Virus record (IMG/VR): IMGVR_UViG_3300038436_000113
Coordinates: 1-30,043 of that record
DNA: 30,043 bases
Source of the DNA: a virus
Direction: 5' to 3' (one strand)
Shown here: positions 7,358 to 14,815 of the stretch, one piece after another
Layout of the letters: every line of letters starts with the position of its first letter
Position numbering within the stretch: position 1 is the stretch's first letter
Program-made: the position numbers and the translations under genes
Notes under the pieces: generated by a model
What the model saw: only the letters and a program-made list of their open reading frames with translations
Told to the model about the DNA's origin: nothing
Database searches by the model: none

Positions 7358-7474
7358 TTAAACCTCCTCGCGACTGCATTCTTCGCAATACGGCTCACCA
7401 GTATTGCCACTCGCAAACAGGCCTTGATCCCATTCGAGTTCTGCTCCACAGTAAGCACACTCCGTTTTCAACAT
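7358..7474 (-). CDS. 38-residue zinc-ribbon protein
   Basis: ATG 7474 follows AAGGGGGTAG at a six-base distance and the frame ends at TAA 7358-7360. The sequence is MLKTECAYCGAELEWDQG, a Gly/Asn loop, then EPYCEECSREEV. It has two C-x2-C knuckles (6/9 and 30/33) 20 residues apart, a complete mini zinc ribbon. It lies between the holin candidate and the amidase, seven and five bases from them, with its stop inside the spacer of the amidase ribosome binding site. The role is unknown; such miniproteins may bind a host regulator or help lysis timing. Confidence 0.75.
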   Translation of the reverse strand: MLKTECAYCGAELEWDQGLFASGNTGEPYCEECSREEV

Positions 7475-7480
7475 AATCAA

Positions 7481-7726
7481 CTACCCCCTTAAGTACCCCC
7501 TTAAGATTTGGTCTTTCAGACAATAGATAGCTTCCTTTAACTCCTTCTGCGCTTCAATGCTATGAATCAGGTGATTCTCAACCAACTGCGTGAATTTTAC
7601 TGTTTCTTCATGGTTTGCTTTTCTCATCTCGTCTACTGAAGAAGTCAACCACTTTACCACAAAAACAAAAAGCATCAGCACAACTGCCAATGCCCCTCCC
7701 TGCATAATAAGATTTGATTGCTCCAA
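7481..7726 (-). CDS. Probable holin, BhlA/UviB-like membrane protein
   Basis: TTG 7726 is the preferred start (81 residues): AAAGGAGATG lies 8-11 bases upstream, and the product then starts at a short polar N-terminus directly before the membrane helix. A longer ATG frame from 7786 would overlap the previous gene by 37 bases and add a basic tail. Residues 7-27 are one membrane span (GALAVVLMLFVFVVKWL). The rest is a charged helix (DEMRKANHEETVKFTQLVEN, then EAQKELKEAIYCLKDQI). One N-terminal span plus a charged coiled tail matches the BhlA/UviB bacteriocin-holin type. The amidase lies two genes downstream, which supports the role. Confidence 0.7.
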   Translation of the reverse strand: MEQSNLIMQGGALAVVLMLFVFVVKWLTSSVDEMRKANHEETVKFTQLVENHLIHSIEAQKELKEAIYCLKDQILRGYLRG

Positions 7727-7749
7727 TAGAAAAACATCTCCTTTCAACG

Positions 7750-8220
7750 TTATGTATCCTCTGCTCCGACGCTTGCTTTTAACCATACCTGTTTCCTTGG
7801 CCCTATTTCGACCCGGGCCCGGACCAAAGCACCGTATTGCTCTTTTGGCAATCCATTAGCTGGAAAATCTCGCCAGGTCAAGCCGTTATCAAAACTATAC
7901 TGAAACAGTTCCGAGTTTACACTGCTGTCAACAGTGCTAATTAACTGAGTGCCTGCCTCATCCACATAAGCCTGGATCTTAAAGCACAACCGCCAATCAA
8001 GTTCACCCAATTCTTCGGGAAACTTCGCCGTCGGTATCGGCGAAATCAGTGATATTACCGGCTTTGCACAGGCTGCTTTCTCATCTAAAATTGTCGCTTT
8101 TTCAGTAAAAGATTGCATTCCGAACATCATTAAATCTGAAAAGGGGAAGGAATATGATGTTCTTGTCGCCATAATGATATTTGTGTATGTAACATATTTA
8201 CCGTTCCAGTCAACTGCCAT
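7750..8220 (-). CDS. Hypothetical tail-accessory protein, 156 residues
   Basis: ATG 8220 has AGGTGA five bases upstream. The N-terminal third has TYTNIIMATRTSYSFPFSDL; the C-terminal two thirds look like an Ig or fibronectin-like beta domain with KPVISLISPIPTAKFPEELG, WRLCFKIQAYVD, and FQYSFDNGLTWRDFPANGL, ending in GALVRARVEIG. The SFDNGLTW stretch, with a Gly-Leu-Thr-Trp turn, also resembles a segment of the preceding beta-helix protein (WNSIDHRTKFEFWNGSSW), suggesting a shared carbohydrate-binding-type domain. It follows the beta-helix gene by nine bases. It is probably virion-associated; the function is unknown. Confidence 0.65.
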   Translation of the reverse strand: MAVDWNGKYVTYTNIIMATRTSYSFPFSDLMMFGMQSFTEKATILDEKAACAKPVISLISPIPTAKFPEELGELDWRLCFKIQAYVDEAGTQLISTVDSSVNSELFQYSFDNGLTWRDFPANGLPKEQYGALVRARVEIGPRKQVWLKASVGAEDT

Positions 8221-8229
8221 TTAGCTCAC

Positions 8230-9432
8230 CTACTCGACTGCAGAGTAAACCCTGGTGTAATAAAATTTATCGTAATCTAACAGCGGCGGAACGGCGCATC
8301 TAAACTCATTGCCCCAATATGCGCTGCCCACGCCGCCGGTCGGCCAGGTTTGCCATGAGGAGCCATTCCAGAACTCGAACTTCGTTCGGTGATCAATGGA
8401 ATTCCAATCCTGCACCGGGCTGGTCATGTTGGGGTTTTCCGAAATCATAACTCTGAGTTGCACATATGCCGGACTGCCGTCAACAGACAAAGCGGAGGGA
8501 ATAAGCCCTTTGACATATTCAAACGGCCAACCGTACGCTTTTTTGACAGGTGCCGTAATAACAGGTTTTGTAACACCACGAGCGAATTCATAAACGCCGA
8601 TATCGTGAGCGCTTCCCTGCGGGCAGGGAACACCATCCGGATCAGTTAGCCTGTCTGCTACACCTATACCAGCGTTTATCATAGGGCTGTCAGCAGCTAC
8701 ACGGTAATTATCAGCCGCCGGGTCGATAAATTTCGGGTCAACACTCGTACAGCTTACTTGCTGGATGTTGGTAAAAGGGTAAGAGCAAAGATAAGTATTG
8801 CATTTTTCAGCATACCAGTAAGTTAATGTTGACACTCCCTTGAATCCATAAGTGCAATTGTAAGCAATACAGTTATAGCAATACATATAGCCGGTTTTAT
8901 AAGTTTCGTCGTGGCCTTGGAATCCATTTTCAACGTTGTATGCAACACAGTTATAGCAATACATATAGTTTGGCCGAGAATTACCATAGTAACTAAATAT
9001 TGATTGAAAAGTGCCGTCGCAATTATAACAATCTATTCGATTATCAGCTGACCCAGTGCCTGATGGGTTACGATTTTTAAATTCTCCGGTAAAGTTATAT
9101 ACTCTTAGGTGAGTGTATTGTTTCGGGTTACCTTCGGATGTGTAACCGTCTGTAGTTATAAGGGTTGCTCTAATCTTCCCTCCCGGCACCGTTCCGAAAA
9201 TCGACCCGGTAGTATTTCCGATAAGTTGGGTAGGGTTGCCAAAACCTGTACTGCCGTGATAAACATGCGCAAAATAAGCACTTTCGTTATAAGTGCCCGG
9301 CGCCACATAAATTATGTCCCCGCGGGAGCTAACATTAGCGGCTTTTTGAATCGTCTTAAACGCTTGGGTCGTAGAAGGTCCCGTCCCGGGATTGCTGTCG
9401 TTACCATCGGTTCTTACATAATAAACCGCCAT
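8230..9432 (-). CDS. Right-handed beta-helix tail protein (candidate tailspike/depolymerase)
   Basis: This 400-residue protein starts at ATG 9432 with GAGGTGA upstream. The N-terminus (MAVYYVRTDGNDSNPGTG, then AFKTIQKAANV and GDIIYVAPGTYNE) is the hallmark of DUF1565/pectate-lyase-type parallel beta-helices. Residues about 130-220 form rungs with C-Y-N-C repeated three times and A-Y-N turns, unusually rich in Cys and Tyr. Residues 230-285 (DPKFIDPAADNYRVAADSP, INAGIG, DIGVYEF) are the usual helix-ending motif. The C-terminal 110 residues form a beta-sandwich. Phage beta-helices of this type bind or cut surface polysaccharide. No catalytic residues can be named, so enzyme activity is inference. 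Confidence 0.85.
   Translation of the reverse strand: MAVYYVRTDGNDSNPGTGPSTTQAFKTIQKAANVSSRGDIIYVAPGTYNESAYFAHVYHGSTGFGNPTQLIGNTTGSIFGTVPGGKIRATLITTDGYTSEGNPKQYTHLRVYNFTGEFKNRNPSGTGSADNRIDCYNCDGTFQSIFSYYGNSRPNYMYCYNCVAYNVENGFQGHDETYKTGYMYCYNCIAYNCTYGFKGVSTLTYWYAEKCNTYLCSYPFTNIQQVSCTSVDPKFIDPAADNYRVAADSPMINAGIGVADRLTDPDGVPCPQGSAHDIGVYEFARGVTKPVITAPVKKAYGWPFEYVKGLIPSALSVDGSPAYVQLRVMISENPNMTSPVQDWNSIDHRTKFEFWNGSSWQTWPTGGVGSAYWGNEFRCAVPPLLDYDKFYYTRVYSAVE
8860..8968 (-). repeat. 31-bp direct repeat within the beta-helix gene
   Basis: The stretches 8860-8890 and 8938-8968 share 29 of 31 bases and lie 78 bases (26 residues) apart. They encode two Cys-rich rungs, Y-M-Y-C-Y-N-C-V/I-A-Y-N. The near identity suggests a recent rung duplication that lengthens the helix. 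Confidence 0.85.
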
Positions 9433-9436
9433 AGAC

Positions 9437-10000
9437 TCACCTCAAGTTCCACTGAATTACTAATATTGATTGTGGTAAAGTCATCCCGCTCCCAACTTCT
9501 TCTTTCACAAACGAGACACTTTGTCCTAAGTTGATCGTTCCATTGGTTTCGTTTGCCGGCCCGAAATCGGTCACTTTATAGGCAGGAGCGTTAATTCCGT
9601 TCAAAAAAGTCCTGGTACAAATCACGGTGCCGGTTTCTTTATTAATCAGCTTCAAGGCCATGTAATTTGTATCATTACCTGTGATATTCGTCTTCGGGAC
9701 TATGTGCGCTGCCACGATCTGCGCCTCGATGACAGCACCAAAAACAGGTATCTCTGTTATTGCGCCCGCTGGGACTTCATCAAGCGGCAGGTAAATTGTT
9801 TCATTGCCAGTAATCTTCTCGTTTAACAGATTCTTGCATAATTGAAATAAGTCGAAATAGCCATAGCCGTTTAAGCTGTCAGTGATTCCGCTTACCCGAA
9901 CTTTGAGCAATTCCACATCCCGGACTTCGCAAATGTTTTCTACATGGAGCCATTCAACGTCCAGACTTTGCAATGTTCCTTCAACCCAAGTTATTGCCAC
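9437..10000 (-). CDS. Hypothetical virion protein, 187 residues
   Basis: The start is GTG 10000, with GGTGAT just upstream and across the previous stop. The product is beta-rich without Cys clusters or membrane helices: WVEGTLQSLDVEWLHVENI, then LLKVRVSGITDSL, a Leu-rich helix (FDLFQLCKNLLNE), and a C-terminal sandwich ending QSILVIQWNLR. The phrase KITGNETIYLPLDEV is echoed at NITGNDTNYMALKLI, a small internal repeat about 42 residues apart. It lies among tail-tip accessory genes and probably forms part of the adsorption apparatus. No family was recognised. Confidence 0.7.
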   Translation of the reverse strand: MAITWVEGTLQSLDVEWLHVENICEVRDVELLKVRVSGITDSLNGYGYFDLFQLCKNLLNEKITGNETIYLPLDEVPAGAITEIPVFGAVIEAQIVAAHIVPKTNITGNDTNYMALKLINKETGTVICTRTFLNGINAPAYKVTDFGPANETNGTINLGQSVSFVKEEVGSGMTLPQSILVIQWNLR

Positions 10001-10001
10001 T

Positions 10002-10331
10002 TCATATCACCGCATCTATTCTGCAGGGCAGGATGAAAGTATCAACCATACCGTCTGCATATTCATATTCCAGTTTCAAGTAAGCTCGAACACCCGTTTC
10101 AGTTTCCGGTTGTTCGTATTCAGGCAAGAAGTCTGCTGCAATCTTAAAATCCGATGGCTGTACGGAGAACGCTTGCTCTTGATACATATCAGCTGATGTA
10201 TTGAGCCGAAAACATTTGCCGCCGTCTGTGCCACCATCAACAACAGTAACGCCAGAAGCAGTCCAGCCGGCAGTATCTCCGGTCTCAGCGGAAGGGTTCG
10301 TCAGCTTGTTTTTGCTGTAGAGTTCCGGCAT
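10002..10331 (-). CDS. Carbohydrate-binding-like virion protein, 109 residues
   Basis: ATG 10331 has AGGTGAT before it. The N-terminus NKLTNPSAETGDTAGWTASG is the classic opening of CBM4/9-like or discoidin-like galactose-binding domains (N-P-x-x-E-x-x-D-x-x-G-W). GGKCFRLNTSADMYQEQAF and a strand-rich C-terminal half (AYLKLEYEYADGMVDTF) follow. A single domain of about 105 residues fits the fold. Such domains on phage tails bind sugars on the host wall or attach to fibres. It is coupled to the next gene by a ribosome binding site that overlaps its own end. Confidence 0.75.
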   Translation of the reverse strand: MPELYSKNKLTNPSAETGDTAGWTASGVTVVDGGTDGGKCFRLNTSADMYQEQAFSVQPSDFKIAADFLPEYEQPETETGVRAYLKLEYEYADGMVDTFILPCRIDAVI

Positions 10332-10340
10332 TTACATCAC

Positions 10341-11276
10341 CTACATCAGAAAATATCCAACGGAATATGTGATTGAATCGGCATTCGCATGTGTTACTGT
10401 TATTCGCCAAGTTTTGGGAATTATATCATTTGCTACACTATTTGCTGCGGCCGTCGCTGCTGGAAAAACTTTGTAGATATTCGTGCTGACTGCGGTCACT
10501 GCCGCCCCTTCCAGGATAGTGTAATATTTTCCTGAAACAGGGCATTTGCCTTCAATCTTCAAAGTAATTGATGGAGCTGTGGTGATAGCCGTAACATCTA
10601 AAATGACATGGACGCCATTTTTATGATTATTCGCTAAATCCACACTACTAATTGTAGCCGTTCTTGCAGCACTGGCCAGAGCAGTACCTTCCTGGTTCGT
10701 CGCTGGCAGAGGGTCGACTATCTTTTTTATGCCATCAGTATCTTTGATGGCGGTCAGTAAAGTCTCCAAAGTATCAATGTAACCTATAACAGTATCCTGT
10801 TTGGCCGCAGTTGCAGCCCCTGTCGGCAAAGCCGAACTGTCTACATCAACATGCCCCAGAAGCCTGGCCGCCCTGTCCGCCACATCGATGGCATCTGTTA
10901 TCTTTTTTATGCCATCGGTGTCTTTGATGGCGGTCAGTAAAGTCTCCAAGCCGTCGATGTAACCTATAATGGTATCCTGCTTCGCCGCAGTTGCCGCTCC
11001 TGTCGGGGTCAGATCTTGCCTGACAAACAACCGGCCCTTCAAATCAAACAGCGCATTTACTCTGTCTGCTGCCGCCACATCTGCCGGCAATGCCGCAGGA
11101 TCAGCCGCCTTACCGCCGATTTTTACCGGCTTTCCAGTATCAGCGATGTCATGATCCACGTCGCCGGTTACCCGGCCAGCGTTGTTCTCTCCTTTCCAAG
11201 ATGTAAAGGATGCTCCATCTGCCGATTGTACCTGGGGTATTGGTCTACCCTGATCGTCGAGAAGCAAACTAGCCAT
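10341..11276 (-). CDS. Tail structural protein with PTGAATAAKQD repeats, 311 residues
   Basis: ATG 11276 has GGAGATGAT upstream. Residues 1-85 end in NALFDLKGRLFVRQDL. Two copies of a 36-residue block follow, each with P-T-G-A-A-T-A-A-K-Q-D-T, then GYID-x-LETLLTAIKDTDG, exactly 60 residues apart. This motif is common in phage tail and virion proteins and probably forms a trimeric helical stalk. The C-terminal 110 residues are a beta domain (NGVHVILDVTAITTAPSITL, TWRITVTHANADSITYSVGY) resembling virion surface sandwich domains. It sits directly after the subtilase-tail gene. A stalk-plus-head fibre is the simplest reading. Confidence 0.75.
   Translation of the reverse strand: MASLLLDDQGRPIPQVQSADGASFTSWKGENNAGRVTGDVDHDIADTGKPVKIGGKAADPAALPADVAAADRVNALFDLKGRLFVRQDLTPTGAATAAKQDTIIGYIDGLETLLTAIKDTDGIKKITDAIDVADRAARLLGHVDVDSSALPTGAATAAKQDTVIGYIDTLETLLTAIKDTDGIKKIVDPLPATNQEGTALASAARTATISSVDLANNHKNGVHVILDVTAITTAPSITLKIEGKCPVSGKYYTILEGAAVTAVSTNIYKVFPAATAAANSVANDIIPKTWRITVTHANADSITYSVGYFLM
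10720..11007 (-). repeat. Two 108-bp direct repeats with a 180-bp period
   Basis: The blocks 10720-10827 and 10900-11007 are closely similar (runs such as TTGATGGCGGTCAGTAAAG are identical) and encode the two TGAATAAKQD/LETLLTAIKDTDG units of the 311-residue tail protein. The offset is exactly 60 codons, so the frame is kept. Confidence 0.85.
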
Positions 11277-11280
11277 TTTA

Positions 11281-14200
11281 TCATCTCCTTATCAAAATTG
11301 GCAATCCGGGCGAAATAAAAACATATTCTTCAGTAGTCTTAGCTATCTCTCGTGGTACAAATATATACAGCCCCGGGCTTACAAAAGCCCAATCGTATGG
11401 TACTATTGGCTTTCTCGCTTCCATCACAGCACTTAAAGCCCCATCATAGTCCAGAGAAAATCGAACCGGCACAATGTCAACCGTACCGATTTTATCCGTC
11501 GGGTCTCGTATCTGAATGATGTCATTAACTTCTACAGCCGGATTCCCCCGGACTTCAAAACGAAAATTAGCCTGTGGGTCTTTTGTAAATTGCACCAACG
11601 CTATTGCATACTCTCTTGCAACATCAAAATTTTGAATTAAATAATTATCTATTTTTAGTTCTTTTTGACCAAAAAGCTCTACAGCCAATCCATCTTGGGC
11701 AGTATAATTGGAATTAATCATATCTACGGCTTGGCCGATTACCTCCAAAGTAACAGTTTCCGCCGGCCCGGTGTTCATAATCTGAATAGTCATCGTCCAG
11801 GCGCCGTATTGCACAGATGTTATTGCTGCATTCACGGCACCGATAAGTTTCACCTGGTCAACAACTGCTACCGGCCCGGTGGTGAACTCCATGTCTTGTA
11901 GTGTTACGCCGCCCTGCGGAATAACCAGGGATTCCGTTTTCAGCAACGAAGCTGCTGGTTTAAGGTATGGCAGTTTATAATTAATTTTCACAACATTATA
12001 TGTATCTAAATATTTCTGCGGGTTCTCGGCGGCAACGATCTGATCATTATCAGTCATAACAGCTACCGGATCGCCGCTTTGGAAATTGCTTTTCACTTGA
12101 ATTACTCCATACCGGTTTGCTGAAATACTGCAATTACCGGCAATAGCTAATACCTGCAAAGCTTCCCGGACTTTGCCTTTCGGTAACCAGCCGATTTGAA
12201 TTTTCTGGTTCAAATTCTTATCAATTTCATACTGCCCCGGCACTAGCCCTGCAGACTCAAATAACGTCTTGAACATCCCGGCTACGGTTATATCTACACG
12301 TGCTGGCAGCATCGGCGCTTCCTTATCGCCAATTTCGTAAAGCATGTCATAACCTGCCAGGGCTGTTTCCACATTTACCGACGGTGCCGCCCAATCACCC
12401 GAATAAAATACACCGAGCGGAATATATTCAAAAACACTAGCCGGGGTCTCTCGAAGCGCAAGGGCATACAATCCAGGGCTCATGAAAACCCAATCCTGCG
12501 GCATTATCTCAACGCCGAGATACGGTCTGAACCGTACTTTTGGCTTCAGCAATCCATAAAACGGACTCGCATCATTCAAAGACGCAAACCATCTGTGATC
12601 ATTTCTTAACCCCACGGTTGCCTCATTTGCCGATACCCGGCCGAGCGGATTGTTTGATTCGGCCTTTATTTCTTCAAGCAAACGAAGTTCGGTTACATCC
12701 TCCTGGGCAAAAACAACAGTTGTCACAGCCCCGCACTCAATGATTTTTGCCGGTGAATTGCCTGGCCAGACTCTGGTTACAGTCAGTTTGAGTTTCTGAA
12801 ATGCAATCGTCCCTTGTTTTTTGCACCACATCCATAAAGTATTATCAATCACATCCGCAATAGTTATCCAAGCGCCTTCTGTAAAAGCATCCAGTTTAAA
12901 GTTTACAGGATAATGAAAACCGACTTCTCCTGATGTTTTAATCTCTAAACTCACATCATGCAGCTTTGGAGTTACTAAAACATCTTCTGTTGTTAAAACA
13001 GCCCGATATTTTAATCGAGCATTACTCAGATTACTATCAAATCCAATTCCAGGGACTTCTTTATTGTTTGCACATGTTTGCCATCCCTCCCAGGTAAAAC
13101 CACCATCGAACGAAAGATTTGTTTCAACAATCAACGAAGTGTCAACGGGGGTTGTTGCCTCCCAATTTATGCCGCACTGTTTTATCGCCAGCGACGAAGA
13201 AATGTTTAATACCGGTGAAGTATAAGTTCCCGTAACCTGCTGGAACCATTGAAACAACAACCTGTTCGGAGAGTTCTGGCCCGGATCGATTATTTTATCC
13301 GGCGTAGCAGCATTTACCATTGTGTCCCGAACCTCAGCCGGAGTAGTCGCAATGCCTTTCTGGAGTATAAGCGCAGCAACGCCTGTAGCATGAGGCGCCG
13401 ACATGGAAGTACCGCTTTTCAAACCGGAACCGCCGCCCGGTAATGCCGACAAAATATTAACGCCGGGAGCAAATAAATCTACTATTGAGCCATAATTAGA
13501 CCAACTGGCTCTCGTATCCGTGTTGTCTGTAGCCCCAACCGTAATCGCTTCAGCTACCCGAGCCGGCGATTTATTAACAGCATCCTGGTTATCATTACCG
13601 GCTGATACACAGTATACTACTCCGTCGATAATAGAATTTCTAACAGCATTATCGAGAGGATCATAAGGACTGCCGCCCAAACTCATATTTGCTACTGCCT
13701 TTACTCCCGGTTGGTGGTGGCCTGTCACCCAATCAATACCGGCAATTACCGCTGCGTATGTGCCGGAACCGGATGCTTCAAGTATTCTCACGGAGTAAAG
13801 CGTGACACTCTTCGCCACTCCATATGTTTTGCCGCCCACAGTACCGGCCACGTGTGTACCGTGACCATGTGGATCACTGCCATCCCCCCCGTAATGATCA
13901 TACCCGAACAGGGCCCTACCCTCGAACTCTGGATGAGTGTAGTCTATACCGGTATCGATAATATAAATATTAACCCCCGCGCCAGTAAGCGCATATCTAT
14001 ATTTTGCGTCTAATGGTAAATCTCTCTGGTCGATCCGATCCAGGCCCCAAGGCGGGTTCTCTTGAACAATACATATCTCCACAATACCGTCTTCTTCAAC
14101 TGATAACACATCCGGATTCTTTCTGAGTTCCGCTGCTTCCTCATCAGTTAATTCAACGGCAAAACCGTTCAGGGCATGTTTGTATTCGTGTTTGATTTTC

Positions 14201-14325
14201 CTTCCCTTGAGCTTTTTGGCTACGGCGCTACGCACTTTTTTAGTATGCTTGTAACCGGCTGCTGTTCTGTCTGGCTTGATTTCGCCTTTTTTATTGCCGA
14301 CGAGAGTAACAATATATGTTTTCAT
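11281..14325 (-). CDS. Subtilisin-like protease (S8) fused to phage tail protein
   Basis: This is a 1,014-residue fusion. ATG 14325 is chosen because AGGTGG lies five bases before it; the GTG at 14334 is inside that site. Residues 1-82 are an I9-type propeptide (YIVTLVG at the start, HALNGFAVELTDEEAAEL in the middle). Residues 93-345 are a proteinase-K-like S8 domain with an intact triad: D124 (IIDTGIDYTHPEF), H158 (HGHGTHVAGT), S307 (GTSMSAPHATG), plus the oxyanion N244 (SAGND). There is no signal peptide. From about residue 365 the sequence is a tail protein: GTYTSPVLNISS, WEGWQTC, EDVTELRLLEEI, ANEATVGLRNDHRWF, and EYIPLGVFYSGDW. The C-terminus repeats W-x-F-x-SPGLY. The preceding gene carries the matching tail N-terminus. 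The role may be cleavage of host surface protein or self-processing of the tail tip. Confidence 0.92.
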   Translation of the reverse strand: MKTYIVTLVGNKKGEIKPDRTAAGYKHTKKVRSAVAKKLKGRKIKHEYKHALNGFAVELTDEEAAELRKNPDVLSVEEDGIVEICIVQENPPWGLDRIDQRDLPLDAKYRYALTGAGVNIYIIDTGIDYTHPEFEGRALFGYDHYGGDGSDPHGHGTHVAGTVGGKTYGVAKSVTLYSVRILEASGSGTYAAVIAGIDWVTGHHQPGVKAVANMSLGGSPYDPLDNAVRNSIIDGVVYCVSAGNDNQDAVNKSPARVAEAITVGATDNTDTRASWSNYGSIVDLFAPGVNILSALPGGGSGLKSGTSMSAPHATGVAALILQKGIATTPAEVRDTMVNAATPDKIIDPGQNSPNRLLFQWFQQVTGTYTSPVLNISSSLAIKQCGINWEATTPVDTSLIVETNLSFDGGFTWEGWQTCANNKEVPGIGFDSNLSNARLKYRAVLTTEDVLVTPKLHDVSLEIKTSGEVGFHYPVNFKLDAFTEGAWITIADVIDNTLWMWCKKQGTIAFQKLKLTVTRVWPGNSPAKIIECGAVTTVVFAQEDVTELRLLEEIKAESNNPLGRVSANEATVGLRNDHRWFASLNDASPFYGLLKPKVRFRPYLGVEIMPQDWVFMSPGLYALALRETPASVFEYIPLGVFYSGDWAAPSVNVETALAGYDMLYEIGDKEAPMLPARVDITVAGMFKTLFESAGLVPGQYEIDKNLNQKIQIGWLPKGKVREALQVLAIAGNCSISANRYGVIQVKSNFQSGDPVAVMTDNDQIVAAENPQKYLDTYNVVKINYKLPYLKPAASLLKTESLVIPQGGVTLQDMEFTTGPVAVVDQVKLIGAVNAAITSVQYGAWTMTIQIMNTGPAETVTLEVIGQAVDMINSNYTAQDGLAVELFGQKELKIDNYLIQNFDVAREYAIALVQFTKDPQANFRFEVRGNPAVEVNDIIQIRDPTDKIGTVDIVPVRFSLDYDGALSAVMEARKPIVPYDWAFVSPGLYIFVPREIAKTTEEYVFISPGLPILIRR

Positions 14326-14334
14326 TTCTTCCAC

Positions 14335-14805
14335 CTATAGCGCAAGTTCTATGTTTCCATCAACAGTAGCCACAACACCGTCCAATGTACCCTGCTGAAA
14401 GTCGGCCTGAGTGGTGGCGATATGCGAAAAAATTTCTGTTGGTCCTGGAATGCCTTCCTGCCCTACCACCCAAAAATTCCCCGATTTAACCGGTTCCGCA
14501 TATTCTATTTCCAATACCTCGGCAGTAGCTAAATATCCGTTTGCATCTGCTACCTGTCCGCTCCACCAGCCTTTTTCCGGCTGCCGAAGAACATTTGGAG
14601 CATAGCCATCAGAAACATAGTTTCCCGGTCTGAATCTGCCGTTTACAGCTTGCTCGGGCGGCGTCGTTTCATCATATTGCGATGTTGCCACCACCGAGAC
14701 AAAAGGAAATCCCCACTCATTCGCGAAGTCAAAAATAACCAGAGGTTTAATGTGTCGCTGATCTGCATTTATTGCTGCTTCGTATGCATCTGAAACAGGA
14801 ATCAT
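14335..14805 (-). CDS. Tail protein N-terminal half, discoidin-like
   Basis: ATG 14805 (156 residues) follows GAAGGTGAT; the longer TTG frame at 14826 overlaps the previous gene and lacks support. It opens MIPVSDAYEAAINADQRHIK, the usual start of Firmicute siphovirus tail/baseplate proteins. A discoidin (F5/8 type C)-like domain follows: VVATSQYDETTPPEQAVNG, WWSGQ, and EVLEIEYAEPVKSGNFWVVG. It ends ADFQQGTLDGVVATVDGNIE-LAL. In related phages this is normally followed in the same chain by a SGTYTSPV-type segment and then the hub domain. Here that segment occurs after the protease in the next gene, ten bases away. The protein is therefore read as one half of a split tail protein. Confidence 0.8.
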   Translation of the reverse strand: MIPVSDAYEAAINADQRHIKPLVIFDFANEWGFPFVSVVATSQYDETTPPEQAVNGRFRPGNYVSDGYAPNVLRQPEKGWWSGQVADANGYLATAEVLEIEYAEPVKSGNFWVVGQEGIPGPTEIFSHIATTQADFQQGTLDGVVATVDGNIELAL

Positions 14806-14815
14806 ATTATCACCT

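Noticed and set aside
7726-7786. ATG 7786 as the holin start
   Set aside because: It overlaps the previous gene by 37 bases and adds a basic tail; TTG 7726 has a strong ribosome site and gives a normal holin N-terminus.
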